DNA of 64,000 nt from Marinobacter halodurans (lineage in GTDB: Bacteria; Pseudomonadota; Gammaproteobacteria; Pseudomonadales; Oleiphilaceae). The position numbers were made by a program, and so were the translations under genes. The notes under the pieces are model-generated. The model saw only the letters and a list, made by a program, of their open reading frames with translations. It was not told the DNA's origin and searched no databases. Positions 1 to 13,744 of this stretch are shown here, one piece after another (the first letter of the stretch is position 1; each line of letters begins with the position of its first letter). Location of the stretch: NCBI RefSeq assembly GCF_004327985.1, contig NZ_SJDL01000027.1, forward strand, positions 1 through 64,000. The letters run 5' to 3'.

Positions 1-123
1 GCCGTTCGGCTAGTAGTTCCCCTTACCGGGCCCACAGGGGACTTGCACCCCCAAGTCATCCGGCCAGCACCACCTGTACCAGAACAGCGCCCGTCAAGGC
101 GCTACGCGCCATGCCTGGCGCAC
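1..123 (-). mobile_element. Group IIC intron, 5' part (truncated by window edge)
   Basis: Read on the minus strand, the stretch begins GTGCGCC at position 123, the GUGYG start typical of group II introns. It continues through paired segments (GGCGC...GCGCC; GGGGTGCAAGTCCCC) into the conserved-looking GGGGAACTACTAGCCGAACGGC-type end of domain I near the window edge. It starts directly behind the T-tract of the ftsH terminator, which is where class C introns are known to insert. The rest, including any reverse transcriptase gene, lies outside. The identification rests on motif recognition only; a degenerate, non-mobile copy is possible. Confidence 0.55.
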
Positions 124-129
124 CAAATG

Positions 130-156
130 AAAAACGCCGTCCCGCGGGACGGCGCT
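130..156 (-). terminator. Rho-independent terminator of ftsH
   Basis: A perfect 20-bp palindrome (CGCCGTCCCG / CGGGACGGCG, positions 135-154) is followed on the minus strand by TTTTT. It lies about 45 bases after the ftsH stop codon. Confidence 0.85.
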
Positions 157-201
157 TGCTCGCTACATTGGCACGTTCACTGACGCGCCGGGCGACTCCG
201 T

Positions 202-2148
202 TCAGTGCTCACCGGCAGGGCCACCGATGCCTTCGCCCGGACGACGGCCCGAATCACCGCTGCCGGATGACGAGCTGGCAGCCGGAGACACCTCTTCATC
301 GGACGCGTTGCCTCCGGCGCCCGGGCCATTCCAACCCTGCGGCGGTCGTGGTGTCTTGCCGGCCATGATGTCGTCGATCTGGTAGCGATCGATGGTCTCG
401 TACCGCATCAGCGCGTCGGCCATCATTTCCAGCTTGTCGCGGTTCTCGATCAGCAGGTTGCGAGCGGTCTCGTAACAGTTGTCAATGATCGAGCGCACTT
501 CCTCGTCGATACGCTGGGCCGTTTCCGGCGAATAGACCGTATGGCTCTGACCCGCGGAGCGCCCCAGGAACGGCTCCTCGCTATCCGTATCGTACTGCAG
601 CGGGCCCAGTTTCTCGGACAGCCCCCAGCGCGTCACCATGTTGCGGGCCAGGGACGTGGCGCGCTCGATGTCGTTGGACGCGCCGGTGGTCACACCCTCG
701 AAGCCCAACGTCAGCTCCTCGGCGATACGGCCACCGAACAGGCTACAGATCGAGCTGATCAGGTAACGCTTGGAGTGGCTGTACTTATCCTCTTCCGGCA
801 GGAACATGGTGACACCCAGTGCCCGACCGCGCGGAATGATGCTGACCTTGTACACCGGATCGTGTTCCGGCACGAGGCGCCCGACAATCGCGTGACCGGA
901 TTCGTGGTACGCGGTGTTGAGCTTCTCTTTCTCGTTCATGACCATGGATTTGCGCTCGGCGCCCATCATGATCTTGTCCTTGGCCAGCTCCAGCTCTTCC
1001 ATGGACACCAGCCGCTGGTTCCGACGCGCTGCAAACAGGGCAGCCTCGTTCACCAGGTTGGCCAGGTCGGCACCGGAGAAGCCGGGCGTGCCGCGGGCGA
1101 TCACCTTGGGATCGACACCATCGGCCAGGGGCACTTTCTTCAGGTGCACCTTGAGAATCTGTTCGCGGCCAATGATGTCCGGCAGGTTGACCACGACCTG
1201 ACGGTCAAAACGGCCCGGGCGCAGCAACGCCGGGTCCAGCACGTCCGGACGGTTGGTCGCGGCAATGACGATAACGCCCTCGTTACCCTCGAAGCCGTCC
1301 ATTTCCACCAGCAGCTGGTTCAGGGTCTGTTCGCGCTCGTCGTGACCGCCCCCGAGACCGGCGCCACGATGGCGACCAACGGCATCGATCTCGTCAATGA
1401 AGATAATGCACGGGCTCTGCTTCTTGGCCTGCTCGAACATATCGCGGACACGGGACGCACCCACACCTACGAACATTTCCACGAAATCGGAACCGGATAT
1501 GGAGAAGAAAGGCACCTTGGCCTCGCCGGCAATCGCCTTGGCAAGCAGCGTCTTACCAGTACCCGGCGGGCCCACCATCAACACGCCTCTCGGAATACGG
1601 CCACCCAGGCGCTGGAACTTGCTGGGATCGCGCAGGAAGTCCACCAATTCCTTGACGTCCTCCTTGGCCTCATCCACGCCGGCAACGTCGGAGAAGGTGG
1701 TCTTGATCTGGTCCTCGCTCATCAGGCGGGCTTTACTCTTGCCGAACGACATGGGGCCCTTGCCGCCACCACCACCCTGCATCTGTCGCATGAAGAACAC
1801 GAACAGGGCAATGATGATCAGGATCGGGAACGAGGCGACCAGCAACTGGGTCCAGATGCTCTGACGATCCGGTTCCTTGCCCACGATCTCGACGTTGTTG
1901 GCAAGCAGGTCGTCCATCAGCTTGTTGTCAGGGACCTGCGGACGAATCGTCTGGAAACGGGTGTTGTCTTCACGCACCCCCTGGATCTCCAGGCCGTCCA
2001 CCGTCACCTGCTTGACTTGTCCCTGCTGCACCATCTGTACGAACTGGGAATAATTAACCTGCTGGCCGCTCGTCGTCGGCGAGAAGTTTTGGAACACCAT
2101 CAGCAGGACGGCTGCTATGATCAGCCAGAGCACCAGATTTTTAGCCAT
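202..2148 (-). CDS. ftsH: ATP-dependent zinc metalloprotease FtsH
   Basis: Membrane-anchored AAA+ protease that degrades misfolded membrane proteins and short-lived regulators at the inner membrane. Numbered from an upstream TTG, it shows a first membrane helix (about 7-25), a periplasmic segment, a second helix (about 105-127), Walker A GPPGTGKT (196-203), Walker B IIFIDE (251-256), the SRH region with RPGRFDR (about 313-319) and the zinc site HESGH (418-422). The C-terminal tail is rich in Gly, Ser and Pro. The start is uncertain: ATG at 2148 gives MAKN..., the usual N-terminus, while a TTG at 2157 sits 6 bases behind AGGTGA and may be the real start. It lies downstream of rlmE on the same strand, the usual order. 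Confidence 0.97.
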   Translation of the reverse strand: MAKNLVLWLIIAAVLLMVFQNFSPTTSGQQVNYSQFVQMVQQGQVKQVTVDGLEIQGVREDNTRFQTIRPQVPDNKLMDDLLANNVEIVGKEPDRQSIWTQLLVASFPILIIIALFVFFMRQMQGGGGGKGPMSFGKSKARLMSEDQIKTTFSDVAGVDEAKEDVKELVDFLRDPSKFQRLGGRIPRGVLMVGPPGTGKTLLAKAIAGEAKVPFFSISGSDFVEMFVGVGASRVRDMFEQAKKQSPCIIFIDEIDAVGRHRGAGLGGGHDEREQTLNQLLVEMDGFEGNEGVIVIAATNRPDVLDPALLRPGRFDRQVVVNLPDIIGREQILKVHLKKVPLADGVDPKVIARGTPGFSGADLANLVNEAALFAARRNQRLVSMEELELAKDKIMMGAERKSMVMNEKEKLNTAYHESGHAIVGRLVPEHDPVYKVSIIPRGRALGVTMFLPEEDKYSHSKRYLISSICSLFGGRIAEELTLGFEGVTTGASNDIERATSLARNMVTRWGLSEKLGPLQYDTDSEEPFLGRSAGQSHTVYSPETAQRIDEEVRSIIDNCYETARNLLIENRDKLEMMADALMRYETIDRYQIDDIMAGKTPRPPQGWNGPGAGGNASDEEVSPAASSSSGSGDSGRRPGEGIGGPAGEH

Positions 2149-2335
2149 ATCGTTCAAGGGTCATCACCTGTGAATGTAAGGGCCGCCTACTCATGCCGCC
2201 CCGCAAGAAGATAGCCGGATGTCAAGCCGGCAACCCCTTCTACCTCAACCTTACATCAATTGTACGCTCCTAAACTAGCGATAGCGCGGTGTCGCATGGC
2301 GACCTGTCGTCGCACGCCACTGGTCCTGGAGCAGA

Positions 2336-2959
2336 TCAGGCACCGCGGAATCCGCGGCATACCTGATAGACCTCGCGGGAACGCGACCGGGAAGCACCCG
2401 GCTTGCGGCTCACGACGGTCCTGAAATTCGTTTTCATGTCCTTGAGCAGGCTATCGAAGCCCTCGCCCTGGAAGACCTTGGCCACGAACACGCCTTCCGG
2501 GCGCAGCACCTGCTTGGCCATATCCAGCGCCAGTTCCACAAGGTCCATCGCCCTGGGGATATCAACCGCCGGCATACCACTCATATTGGGGGCCATATCC
2601 GAAATTACAACGTCGGCACGCGCTTCACCCAGCAGATCCAGCAACTCGTCCAGCACCGATTGCTCGGTAAAGTCGCCCTGCACGAAGTCCACACCGGCAA
2701 TCGGGTTCATCGCCAGGATATCGCTGGCCACCACACGGCCATTGTGGCCAATGCGCTCCATGGCCACCTGGGACCAGCCCCCCGGTGCCGCCCCCAGGTC
2801 GACAACCAGTTGTCCAGGCTTGAAAAAGCGGTCCTTGTCATCCAGCTCGATCAGCTTGTAGCTGGCCCGGGACCGGTAGCCATCAACCTGCGAGCGCTTG
2901 ACGTATTCGTCATCAAAATGCTCTTTCAACCAGCGCTTGCTGGATTTGGAACGCGCCAA
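2336..2959 (-). CDS. rlmE: 23S rRNA (uridine-2'-O) methyltransferase RlmE (FtsJ)
   Basis: Methylates U2552 in the A-loop of 23S rRNA using SAM. The protein of 207 residues matches the family length and shows the SAM site [11 protein letters not shown] and the K-D-K-E tetrad segments ([26 protein letters not shown]). The reading frame stays open upstream for 88 more codons, but a TTG at 2959 preceded 6 bases away by GGAGG gives the canonical N-terminus (ARSKSSKRW), so TTG is taken as start. Divergent from yhbY and followed by ftsH. Confidence 0.95.
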   Translation of the reverse strand: MARSKSSKRWLKEHFDDEYVKRSQVDGYRSRASYKLIELDDKDRFFKPGQLVVDLGAAPGGWSQVAMERIGHNGRVVASDILAMNPIAGVDFVQGDFTEQSVLDELLDLLGEARADVVISDMAPNMSGMPAVDIPRAMDLVELALDMAKQVLRPEGVFVAKVFQGEGFDSLLKDMKTNFRTVVSRKPGASRSRSREVYQVCRGFRGA

Positions 2960-3041
2960 ACCGAACCTCCAGTAACAGACAGGCGACGGAGACGCTAAAA
3001 TGCCCGAAGATACCCTGCCTAATAATACGTAGTGACAGCGA

Positions 3042-3070
3042 TTCACCGCCTGCGGGCGGACTGCTACAAT
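3042..3070 (+). promoter_or_regulatory. Candidate sigma-70 promoter of yhbY
   Basis: TTCACC (3042-3047), a 17-base spacer and TACAAT (3065-3070) with an extended -10 TG. It lies about 75 bases before yhbY in the divergent region shared with rlmE. Confidence 0.4.
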
Positions 3071-3143
3071 TCGCCGATTATACGGGATCGGCACCTGGAC
3101 TGCCGCCCGACATTTTAAATCGCATCCATAAAGAGACTGAATT

Positions 3144-3455
3144 ATGAGCCTGTCGCCGGAACAGCGGCGCGCGTATCGCGCCATTGCCCACCACCTGAAG
3201 CCGGTCGTTATCATCGGCGACAAGGGTCTGAACGAGGGCTTGCAGCAGGAGCTGGACCGTGCGCTGAACGATCATGAGCTGATCAAGGTGAAGATCGCGA
3301 GCCCGGATCGGGATGAGCGGCGCGAGACCATCGAAGCGGTCTGCCGGGAGGCGGGCGCCGAGCTGGTCCAGATGATTGGCAAGAATGCCGTGATCCTGCG
3401 CCGCGCCGAGAAGCCCAACCCCAAGCTGTCCAATCTCCAGCGCTTCAAGGACTGA
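3144..3455 (+). CDS. yhbY: YhbY-family RNA-binding protein (CRM domain)
   Basis: A small (103 residues) single CRM-domain protein; the family associates with pre-50S ribosomes. The whole length is the domain: N-terminal basic helix ([15 protein letters not shown]), a GxxG-type loop (GDKGL) and a strand with HELIKVKI. It is transcribed away from rlmE and converges on greA, with a shared bidirectional terminator between them. The exact cellular role remains ill defined in the family. Confidence 0.9.
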   Translation: MSLSPEQRRAYRAIAHHLKPVVIIGDKGLNEGLQQELDRALNDHELIKVKIASPDRDERRETIEAVCREAGAELVQMIGKNAVILRRAEKPNPKLSNLQRFKD

Positions 3456-3518
3456 GCGTCACGGCGCTGGCTGTGCAGCGCCTTCAACCAGGCACCAGCC
3501 GGAACCCTCCGGCCCTAC

Positions 3519-3547
3519 AAAAAAGCCGGCGATCAGCCGGCTTTTTT
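3519..3547. terminator. Bidirectional terminator between yhbY and greA
   Basis: AAAAAAGCCGGC-GATCA-GCCGGCTTTTTT: A-tract, 6-bp GC stem, T-tract on both strands, between two convergent genes. Confidence 0.9.
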
Positions 3548-3564
3548 GTTTTCAAAACAACCTA

Positions 3565-4044
3565 CTACAGGTGCTCAACCGCCTCGATTTCGTACTCGAC
3601 GGTCCCCGAAGGCACACGAACGGCAACCACGTCGCCCTCGTTCTTGCCAATCAGGGCGCGGGCGATCGGCGACGTCACCGACAGCTTGCCCGCCTTGATG
3701 TCGGCCTCGTCCTCGCCGCAGATCTGGTACTGGACTTCCTCTTCGGTATCCACATTCACCAGCTTGACCGTCACCCCGAAGATCACCTTGCCGGTGTTAT
3801 CCATCCTGGTGACGTCAATGATCTGGGCCGCGGACAGCTTGGACTCAATCTCCTGAATCCGGCCTTCGATAAAGCTCTGCTGCTCGCGGGCCGCGTGGTA
3901 TTCCGCATTTTCCTTCAGATCGCCGTGCTCTCGGGCTTCGGCGATGGCTTCGATAACACGGGGACGGTCTTCGCTCTTGAGCTTCTTGAGCTCCGCACGA
4001 AGCGCCGCCTCACCGTTAATCGTCATCGGCACTCGATTGTTCAT
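3565..4044 (-). CDS. greA: Transcription elongation factor GreA
   Basis: Secondary-channel factor that stimulates cleavage of backtracked RNA by RNA polymerase. The 159-residue protein has the N-terminal coiled coil with [14 protein letters not shown] and the acidic tip region, then the C-terminal FKBP-like domain ([14 protein letters not shown]). ATG at 4044 is chosen (AGGA 11 bases upstream; family length 158); a TTG at 4053 that overlaps the carB stop codon is the alternative. Only 5 bases separate it from carB, so it is probably the last gene of the carAB transcript. Confidence 0.96.
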   Translation of the reverse strand: MNNRVPMTINGEAALRAELKKLKSEDRPRVIEAIAEAREHGDLKENAEYHAAREQQSFIEGRIQEIESKLSAAQIIDVTRMDNTGKVIFGVTVKLVNVDTEEEVQYQICGEDEADIKAGKLSVTSPIARALIGKNEGDVVAVRVPSGTVEYEIEAVEHL

Positions 4045-4049
4045 AGCGT

Positions 4050-7000
4050 TCAAATTCCTGAATGCAGGTCCTGGAGCCGGCGCACCGTCCGCTCCGGCCC
4101 GAATTTAATGGCGCGACAGAAGGCTTCGCCGCCCGCCAGGGTCGTGGTGTAGGTCACCTTGTGCTGCAGCGCGGACTGGCGGATCTGGGCCGAGTCCGAA
4201 ATCGCCTTGCGGCCTTCTGTCGTGTTGATGATCAGCTGGATCTGGCCGTTCTTGATATCGTCGACGATATGGGGCCGCCCCTCGCGCACCTTTTTGACGC
4301 GCTCCACCTCGATGCCGGCCTCCTGCAGGGCTGCCGCCGTACCGGTCGTGGCCACCAGCCGGAATCCGGCGTCGATCAGGTCGCGGGCAACGGTCATCGC
4401 ACCGGCCTTGTCCACATCGCGTACCGAGATAAACGCAGTGCCCTTGTCCGGCAGGCGGGTACCTGAAGCCAGCGAGGCCTTGGCAAAGGCTTCGTCGAAG
4501 CTGTCACCCAGCCCCATCACCTCACCGGTGGACTTCATTTCCGGTCCCAGTATCGGGTCGACCGACGGGAACTTGTTGAACGGGAACACCGATTCCTTGA
4601 CCGCATAGTACGTGGGGACCACCTCTTCGGTGAAGCCCTGCTCCGCCAGGCTGGTGCCCGCCATGCAGCGCGCCGCCACCTTGGCCAGGGACACGCCGAT
4701 GGCCTTGGAGACGAACGGCACGGTCCGGGACGCCCGCGGGTTCACCTCGATCACGTAGATGGTATCGTCCTGCCACGCCAGCTGGACGTTCATCAGACCC
4801 ACGACTTCGAGCTCGATGGCCATCCGCTTGACGGTCTCGCGCATCTCGTCCTGCACCGCCTTGGGCAGGGTGTACGGCGGCAGCGAGCAGGCGGAGTCGC
4901 CGGAGTGCACGCCGGCCTGTTCGATGTGCTGCATGATGCCGCCGATCACGACATCCTTGCCGTCACTGACCGCGTCGATGTCGACCTCGATGGCGGCGTT
5001 GAGGAAGTGGTCCAGCAGCACCGGGCTGTCGTTGGAGACCAGCACCGCGTTGCGCATGTAGCGCACCAGCTCTTCCTCGTCATAGACGATTTCCATGGCC
5101 CGGCCGCCCAGCACGTAGGACGGGCGTACCACCAGCGGGTAACCGATCTCACGGGCCACCAGCACGCCTTCCTCGTGGCTGCGCACGGTGGCGTTCTGCG
5201 GCTGGCGCAGGTTGAGGCGGTTGATCATCTGCTGGAAGCGCTCACGGTCCTCCGCGCGGTCGATGGCATCCGGCGTGGTGCCAATGATCGGCACACCGGC
5301 CGCCTCCAGGCCACGGGCCAGCTTCAGCGGGGTCTGACCGCCGAACTGGACGATCACGCCGGCCGGCTTCTCCAGGTTCACGATTTCCAGCACGTCCTCC
5401 AGGGTGATCGGCTCGAAGTAGAGGCGATCGGAGGTGTCGTAGTCGGTGGAGACCGTTTCCGGGTTACAGTTGATCATGATGGTCTCGTAACCGTCGTCGC
5501 GCATGGCGAAGGCGGCGTGGACACAACAGTAGTCGAACTCGATGCCCTGGCCGATCCGGTTGGGGCCACCGCCGATGACGACGATCTTCTTGCGGTCGGA
5601 CACTTCGGCTTCGCACTCTTCCTCATAGGTGGAGTACATGTAGGCCGTGGACGAGGCGAATTCCGCCGCACAGGTGTCGACCCGCTTGTAGACCGGGCGG
5701 ATACCCAGGTCGTGGCGGTGCTTGCGCAGGCTGGACTCGGAGATGCCCAGCAGCTTGGCCAGGCGCGAGTCGGAGAAGCCCTTGCGCTTGAGACGGAACA
5801 GGGTGGCGTGATCGATGTCGGTCTTGCCGGCCGTCTTCAGCGCCGCCTCTTCCCGGATCAGGTCCTCGATCTGCACCAGGTACCACGGATCCACCTTGGT
5901 GTGACGGTAGACCTCGTCCACGGTCATGCCGGCGCGGAACGCATCGCCGATGTACCAGATGCGCTGGGCGCCCGGCACATTCATTTCCTGGATCAGGGTC
6001 TCGCGGCCGTTCTCGGTGGTCACATCGACCATTTCCTCGAAGCCCTCGGAGCCGACTTCCAGACCGCGCAGAGCCTTCTGGACGGATTCCTGGAAGGTGC
6101 GACCGATGGCCATGACCTCACCCACGGATTTCATCTGGGTGGTCAGGCGGGCATCGGCCTGGGGGAATTTCTCGAAGGTGAACCGGGGGATCTTGGTGAC
6201 GACGTAGTCGATGCTCGGCTCGAAGGAAGCCGGCGTCACCCCCCCGGTGATGTCGTTCTGCAGCTCGTCCAGGGTGTAGCCCACGGCCAGCTTGGCCGCG
6301 ACCTTGGCGATCGGGAAACCGGTGGCCTTGGAGGCCAGAGCCGAGGAACGGGACACCCGCGGGTTCATTTCGATGACGACCATGCGCCCGGTGTCCGGAT
6401 GGATCCCGAACTGCACGTTGGACCCGCCGGTTTCCACACCGATTTCACGCAGGACCGCCAGCGAGGCGTTCCGCATGATCTGGTATTCCTTGTCGGTCAG
6501 GGTCTGGGCCGGGGCGACGGTGATGGAGTCGCCGGTGTGCACGCCCATGGCGTCGAAGTTCTCGATGGCGCAGACGATGATGCAGTTGTCGTTCTTGTCC
6601 CGAACGACCTCCATCTCGTATTCCTTCCAGCCGATCAGGGATTCGTCGATCAGCAGCTCGTTGGTCGGCGACAGGTCCAGGCCGCGCTCGCAGATTTCCT
6701 CGAACTCTTCCCGGTTGTAGGCGATGCCGCCACCGGAGCCGCCCATGGTGAACGACGGGCGGATGATGCAGGGGAAGCCGATGCTGTCGAGTACCTGCAG
6801 CGCCTCTTCCATGGAGTGCGCCAGGGACGCCCGCGGACATTCCAGGCCAATCGACTTCATCGCCTGATCGAAACGGTCGCGGTCCTCAGCCTTGTCGATG
6901 GTGTCGGCATTGGCGCCGATCATTTCCACACCGAATTCGGCCAGTACGCCGTGCCGCTCCAGATCCAGTGCGCAGTTCAGCGCCGTCTGGCCGCCCATGG

Positions 7001-7265
7001 TAGGCAACAGCGCGTCCGGGCGCTCCTTCTCGATGATCTTCGACACCGTCTTCCAGGTAATCGGCTCGATGTAGGTGGCGTCCGCCATCGCCGGGTCGGT
7101 CATGATGGTGGCCGGGTTGGAGTTGACCAGAATGACCCGGTAGCCTTCCTCACGCAGCGCCTTGCACGCCTGGGCCCCGGAATAGTCGAACTCACATGCC
7201 TGCCCGATGACGATGGGGCCGGCACCCAGGATCAGGATGCTCTTGATATCAGTACGTTTTGGCAT
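4050..7265 (-). CDS. carB: Carbamoyl-phosphate synthase large subunit
   Basis: Makes carbamoyl phosphate from bicarbonate, ATP and ammonia delivered by CarA, for arginine and pyrimidine synthesis. The 1071 residues match the family (E. coli 1073). Two homologous ATP-grasp halves are visible (first: [19 protein letters not shown]; second: [19 protein letters not shown]), an oligomerisation region between them and the C-terminal MGS-like allosteric domain ([19 protein letters not shown]). carA lies 73 bases upstream and greA immediately downstream. Confidence 0.98.
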   Translation of the reverse strand: MPKRTDIKSILILGAGPIVIGQACEFDYSGAQACKALREEGYRVILVNSNPATIMTDPAMADATYIEPITWKTVSKIIEKERPDALLPTMGGQTALNCALDLERHGVLAEFGVEMIGANADTIDKAEDRDRFDQAMKSIGLECPRASLAHSMEEALQVLDSIGFPCIIRPSFTMGGSGGGIAYNREEFEEICERGLDLSPTNELLIDESLIGWKEYEMEVVRDKNDNCIIVCAIENFDAMGVHTGDSITVAPAQTLTDKEYQIMRNASLAVLREIGVETGGSNVQFGIHPDTGRMVVIEMNPRVSRSSALASKATGFPIAKVAAKLAVGYTLDELQNDITGGVTPASFEPSIDYVVTKIPRFTFEKFPQADARLTTQMKSVGEVMAIGRTFQESVQKALRGLEVGSEGFEEMVDVTTENGRETLIQEMNVPGAQRIWYIGDAFRAGMTVDEVYRHTKVDPWYLVQIEDLIREEAALKTAGKTDIDHATLFRLKRKGFSDSRLAKLLGISESSLRKHRHDLGIRPVYKRVDTCAAEFASSTAYMYSTYEEECEAEVSDRKKIVVIGGGPNRIGQGIEFDYCCVHAAFAMRDDGYETIMINCNPETVSTDYDTSDRLYFEPITLEDVLEIVNLEKPAGVIVQFGGQTPLKLARGLEAAGVPIIGTTPDAIDRAEDRERFQQMINRLNLRQPQNATVRSHEEGVLVAREIGYPLVVRPSYVLGGRAMEIVYDEEELVRYMRNAVLVSNDSPVLLDHFLNAAIEVDIDAVSDGKDVVIGGIMQHIEQAGVHSGDSACSLPPYTLPKAVQDEMRETVKRMAIELEVVGLMNVQLAWQDDTIYVIEVNPRASRTVPFVSKAIGVSLAKVAARCMAGTSLAEQGFTEEVVPTYYAVKESVFPFNKFPSVDPILGPEMKSTGEVMGLGDSFDEAFAKASLASGTRLPDKGTAFISVRDVDKAGAMTVARDLIDAGFRLVATTGTAAALQEAGIEVERVKKVREGRPHIVDDIKNGQIQLIINTTEGRKAISDSAQIRQSALQHKVTYTTTLAGGEAFCRAIKFGPERTVRRLQDLHSGI

Positions 7266-7338
7266 TTCTCAGTAAACCTGTCAGCAGCTTGAGTCAGTCG
7301 TCAGCATTGGCCGCAACCGCGGCATTCCGTGGCGCACC

Positions 7339-8481
7339 TCAGGAGGCCTGCGAGCCTGCCCGTTCGTCCATCAGGCGAATAAAGGTGTCGAACAGCGGCG
7401 CCACATCGTGCGGTCCCGGACTCGCTTCCGGGTGTCCCTGGAAGCTGTAGGCCGGGCGGTCCGTGCGTCGGATGCCCTGCAGGGTGCCGTCGAACAGGGA
7501 TTTATGCGTCATTTCCAGGTTGCCCGGCAGGGTGGACTCGTCCACCGCAAAACCGTGGTTCTGGCTGGTGATCATCACGGTACCGTCTTCCAGATTCTGC
7601 ACCGGGTGGTTGGCACCGTGGTGGCCATGCCCCATCTTCAGGGTCTTGGCCCCACTGGCCAGGGCCAGCAACTGGTGACCGAGACAGATGCCGAAAACCG
7701 GGACGTCGGTTTCCAGGATGTCGCCGATTGCCTTGATCGCATAATCGCAGGGCTCGGGGTCGCCCGGGCCGTTGGACAGGAAGACGCCATCCGGATTCAT
7801 CGCCAGCACCTCATCAGCCGGCGTCTGCGGCGGCACCACCGTCACATCGCAGCCGCGGGCGGCGAGCATACGCAGGATGTTGAACTTGATCCCGTAGTCG
7901 TAGGCGACAACCTTGTACCTGGGAGCCTCCAGCTCGCCGTAGCCGCTGCCCAGCGACCATTCGGTCTGGCTCCACCTGTAGGATGTCTTGCTGCCCACTT
8001 CCTTGGCCAGGTCCATACCCTTCAGCCCCGGGAACGCCCGGGCCAGTTCCAGCGCTCGCTCTTCTGTGGCATGCTCACCGGCCACAATCGCGCCGTTCTG
8101 GGAGCCCTTGTCCCGCAGGATACGCGTCAGCCGACGGGTATCGATCCCGGCGATGCCGATGATGTTGCTGTCCCGGAGGTAAGCGTCTAGGGTCTTGCTG
8201 GAGCGCCAGTTACTGGCCATCAGCGGCAGGTCGCGGATGATCAGACCGGCGGCCTGGATACCGGCCGACTCAACGTCTTCTTCGTTGATGCCGGTATTGC
8301 CGATGTGGGGATAGGTCAGGGTGACGATCTGACGGGAATAGGACGGGTCGGTCAGGATTTCCTGGTAACCGGTCATCGCCGTATTGAAGACGACCTCGCC
8401 ACTGGTTTCGCCGTCAGCGCCGATGGCGATTCCTTTGAACAGGCTTCCGTCTGCGAGCGCAAGGATTGCTGGTGTACTCAA
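7339..8481 (-). CDS. carA: Carbamoyl-phosphate synthase small subunit
   Basis: Glutaminase subunit feeding ammonia to CarB. It has the class I amidotransferase triad: Cys in [12 protein letters not shown] and His/Glu in [12 protein letters not shown] at 8481 preceded by GAGGA gives a start ([14 protein letters not shown]) that matches pseudomonad CarA and a length of 380 residues; ATG at 8496 would add five residues. Upstream lies a 268-base spacer with strong hairpins, then dapB on the same strand. Confidence 0.97.
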   Translation of the reverse strand: MSTPAILALADGSLFKGIAIGADGETSGEVVFNTAMTGYQEILTDPSYSRQIVTLTYPHIGNTGINEEDVESAGIQAAGLIIRDLPLMASNWRSSKTLDAYLRDSNIIGIAGIDTRRLTRILRDKGSQNGAIVAGEHATEERALELARAFPGLKGMDLAKEVGSKTSYRWSQTEWSLGSGYGELEAPRYKVVAYDYGIKFNILRMLAARGCDVTVVPPQTPADEVLAMNPDGVFLSNGPGDPEPCDYAIKAIGDILETDVPVFGICLGHQLLALASGAKTLKMGHGHHGANHPVQNLEDGTVMITSQNHGFAVDESTLPGNLEMTHKSLFDGTLQGIRRTDRPAYSFQGHPEASPGPHDVAPLFDTFIRLMDERAGSQAS

Positions 8482-8599
8482 GGCTTGTATCCTCATCGAG
8501 TGGCGTATCGTTGGTTCCGAAACGGACCGGCTCCCTTGCCCGGGCAAAGAGGCCGCCCCTAACGTCACGAACAGGAGCGCAAGCGCAAATTCAGGTCGC

Positions 8600-8640
8600 A
8601 AAAAAGCGAGAGGGAGATTGCGACTCCGTCCCGCTTTTTC
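8600..8640 (-). terminator. Terminator or attenuator between dapB and carA
   Basis: On the minus strand a 12-bp stem (AGCGGGACGGAG / CTCCCTCTCGCT, one mismatch and one G-U) with a 7-base loop is followed by TTTTTT. A second hairpin (GAAGGC-GGCG-GCCTTC, about 8645-8677) lies just before it. The T-run is about 120 bases before carA, so it may end dapB transcription or attenuate carAB. Confidence 0.7.
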
Positions 8641-8749
8641 GTTGCCGATGAAGGCCGCCGCCTTCCCGGCTTTTTAAAACCACGCTTGGTGCAGTTAAAC
8701 CGCCCTATTGTAAAAAATTTGGCAGCCGCTGTCCACGCCTAAAAGCCGG

Positions 8750-10689
<1,940 letters not shown>

Positions 10690-10805
10690 GTTGTGATACC
10701 CGTTACAGATTCCGCCAGCCCGGAATCTTATGACTGCTCCGTGAGCACGCAGACACTGCCATCGAAGACAGCGCCCGGCCCACAAATTCTCAACCCATCA
10801 AACGC

Positions 10806-10840
10806 GCAAAACGCGGGAAGCTGACTCCCCGCGTTTTGCA
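10806..10840 (-). terminator. Hairpin between dnaK and dnaJ (partial terminator)
   Basis: A long inverted repeat, GCAAAACGCGG...CCCGCGTTTTGC on either strand, has its T-run inside the stem. It may set the dnaK:dnaJ ratio by partial termination or 3'-end protection; this is an inference. Confidence 0.55.
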
Positions 10841-10861
10841 ACCCTCATGAAGACATGGATC

Positions 10862-12787
<1,926 letters not shown>

Positions 12788-12908
12788 TGAATGACTCCAG
12801 TTCCTTTATTCCTTAGCTCTGTTCTGCCCGAACCAGCATGCCCTGGATGCTGTTGTTCTGTCGGCTTGCGAACCGTTTACTGCCTATATTGGCTCAATCG
12901 TTTCTATT

Positions 12909-13529
12909 TCAAGCCTGCTCGTCGATTTTTGCGCCTTCCTCCGGGCGAGCGACCACAACCATGGCCGGGCGCACCAGGCGCTCGTTCAGGGTGTAACCCT
13001 TCTGGATGCAGGCCACGACGCTGTTGGGCTCGGCATCCGGCGCTGAAACCATGGACATGGCTTCGTGCAATTGCGGGTCGAATGGCTCGCCGACCGGATC
13101 GACCCGCTTCACATTGAACTTCTCCAGGCTGTTCAGCAGCAGGTTCAGGGTCATCTCGGCGCCCTCGCGAATAGACGCGACGACTTCGTCCGCCGAGGAC
13201 TTGCCCTCGGTACTCTCAACGGCCTTCTCAAGGCTGTCCGCCACCGGCAGCAACTCTTTGACGAACTTCTCAAGCGCGAACTTGCGAGCCTTCTCGACAT
13301 CGAGTTCGGCACGACGCCGCACGTTCTGCATTTCCGCCTGGGTCCGCAGGACCAGGTCCTTTTGCTCGGCAAGCTGTGCCTGCAGCGCTTCGACCTCGCT
13401 GACCTCGCCCTTTGACCCGCCTTCCTGACCCTGGGTCTGGCCGGCTCCGGCGTCAGCCTGCGCAGTCTCTTCTGAGGCCTCCTTCAACTCGTCTTCCACG
13501 TTCTGGTTACGGGTTTCTTCTGCGCTCAT
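12909..13529 (-). CDS. grpE: Nucleotide exchange factor GrpE
   Basis: Releases ADP from DnaK. 206 residues: an acidic, Gln/Glu-rich N-terminal tail (1-55), a long helix (about 55-110) and the C-terminal beta domain with NPQLHEAMS-like FDPQLHEAMSMV and GYTLNERLVRPAMVVVA. AGGAG lies 6 bases before the ATG. It is the first gene of the grpE-dnaK-dnaJ heat-shock run, under the sigma-32-type promoter at 13593-13621. Confidence 0.97.
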   Translation of the reverse strand: MSAEETRNQNVEDELKEASEETAQADAGAGQTQGQEGGSKGEVSEVEALQAQLAEQKDLVLRTQAEMQNVRRRAELDVEKARKFALEKFVKELLPVADSLEKAVESTEGKSSADEVVASIREGAEMTLNLLLNSLEKFNVKRVDPVGEPFDPQLHEAMSMVSAPDAEPNSVVACIQKGYTLNERLVRPAMVVVARPEEGAKIDEQA

Positions 13530-13592
13530 CAGTCACTCCTGATCAATCGTCGATGACGGCCCGGCCGCCCTTCTTGAATAGCTTGCCAGCGG

Positions 13593-13621
13593 ATATGGGG
13601 ACAGCTCGCCGGGCTTTCAAC
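13593..13621 (-). promoter_or_regulatory. Sigma-32 (heat-shock) promoter of grpE
   Basis: On the minus strand GTTGAAA (13621-13615), 14 bases, then CCCCATAT (13600-13593). This matches the sigma-32 consensus CTTGAAA / CCCCATNT closely, about 65 bases before the grpE start. Confidence 0.8.
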
Positions 13622-13657
13622 CACTTTTGCAACGATTGCTTGCAACCTGAAAGAATA

Positions 13658-13673
13658 CTGTATACATTCACAG
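13658..13673 (+). promoter_or_regulatory. LexA box 1 of recN
   Basis: CTGT-ATACATTC-ACAG, a perfect CTGT-N8-ACAG SOS box, 72 bases before recN. Confidence 0.9.
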
Positions 13674-13676
13674 GTA

Positions 13677-13692
13677 CTGTATATATGACCAG
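13677..13692 (+). promoter_or_regulatory. LexA box 2 of recN
   Basis: CTGT-ATATATGA-CCAG, one mismatch to the SOS box consensus, 19 bp from box 1. Multiple LexA boxes are also known at E. coli recN. Confidence 0.7.
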
Positions 13693-13744
13693 ACGCCGGG
13701 CGCGACAGACGAAGTGCGCCGGCAGGACAGAACTGGAGCCACTC

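Noticed and set aside
541-2214. Long open frame antisense to ftsH (557 codons), and a similar one antisense to carB (4905-7292)
   Set aside because: Shadow frames of GC-rich codon use opposite clear genes; the translations are His/Gln/Val-rich and match nothing.
2960-3223. N-terminal extension of RlmE to 295 residues
   Set aside because: It runs through the promoter region and into yhbY, and has no homology; TTG at 2959 with GGAGG gives the normal 207 residues.
12788-12908. Second sigma-32 promoter directly before dnaK
   Set aside because: A TTGAGCC is present but no CCCCAT-like -10 at the right distance.
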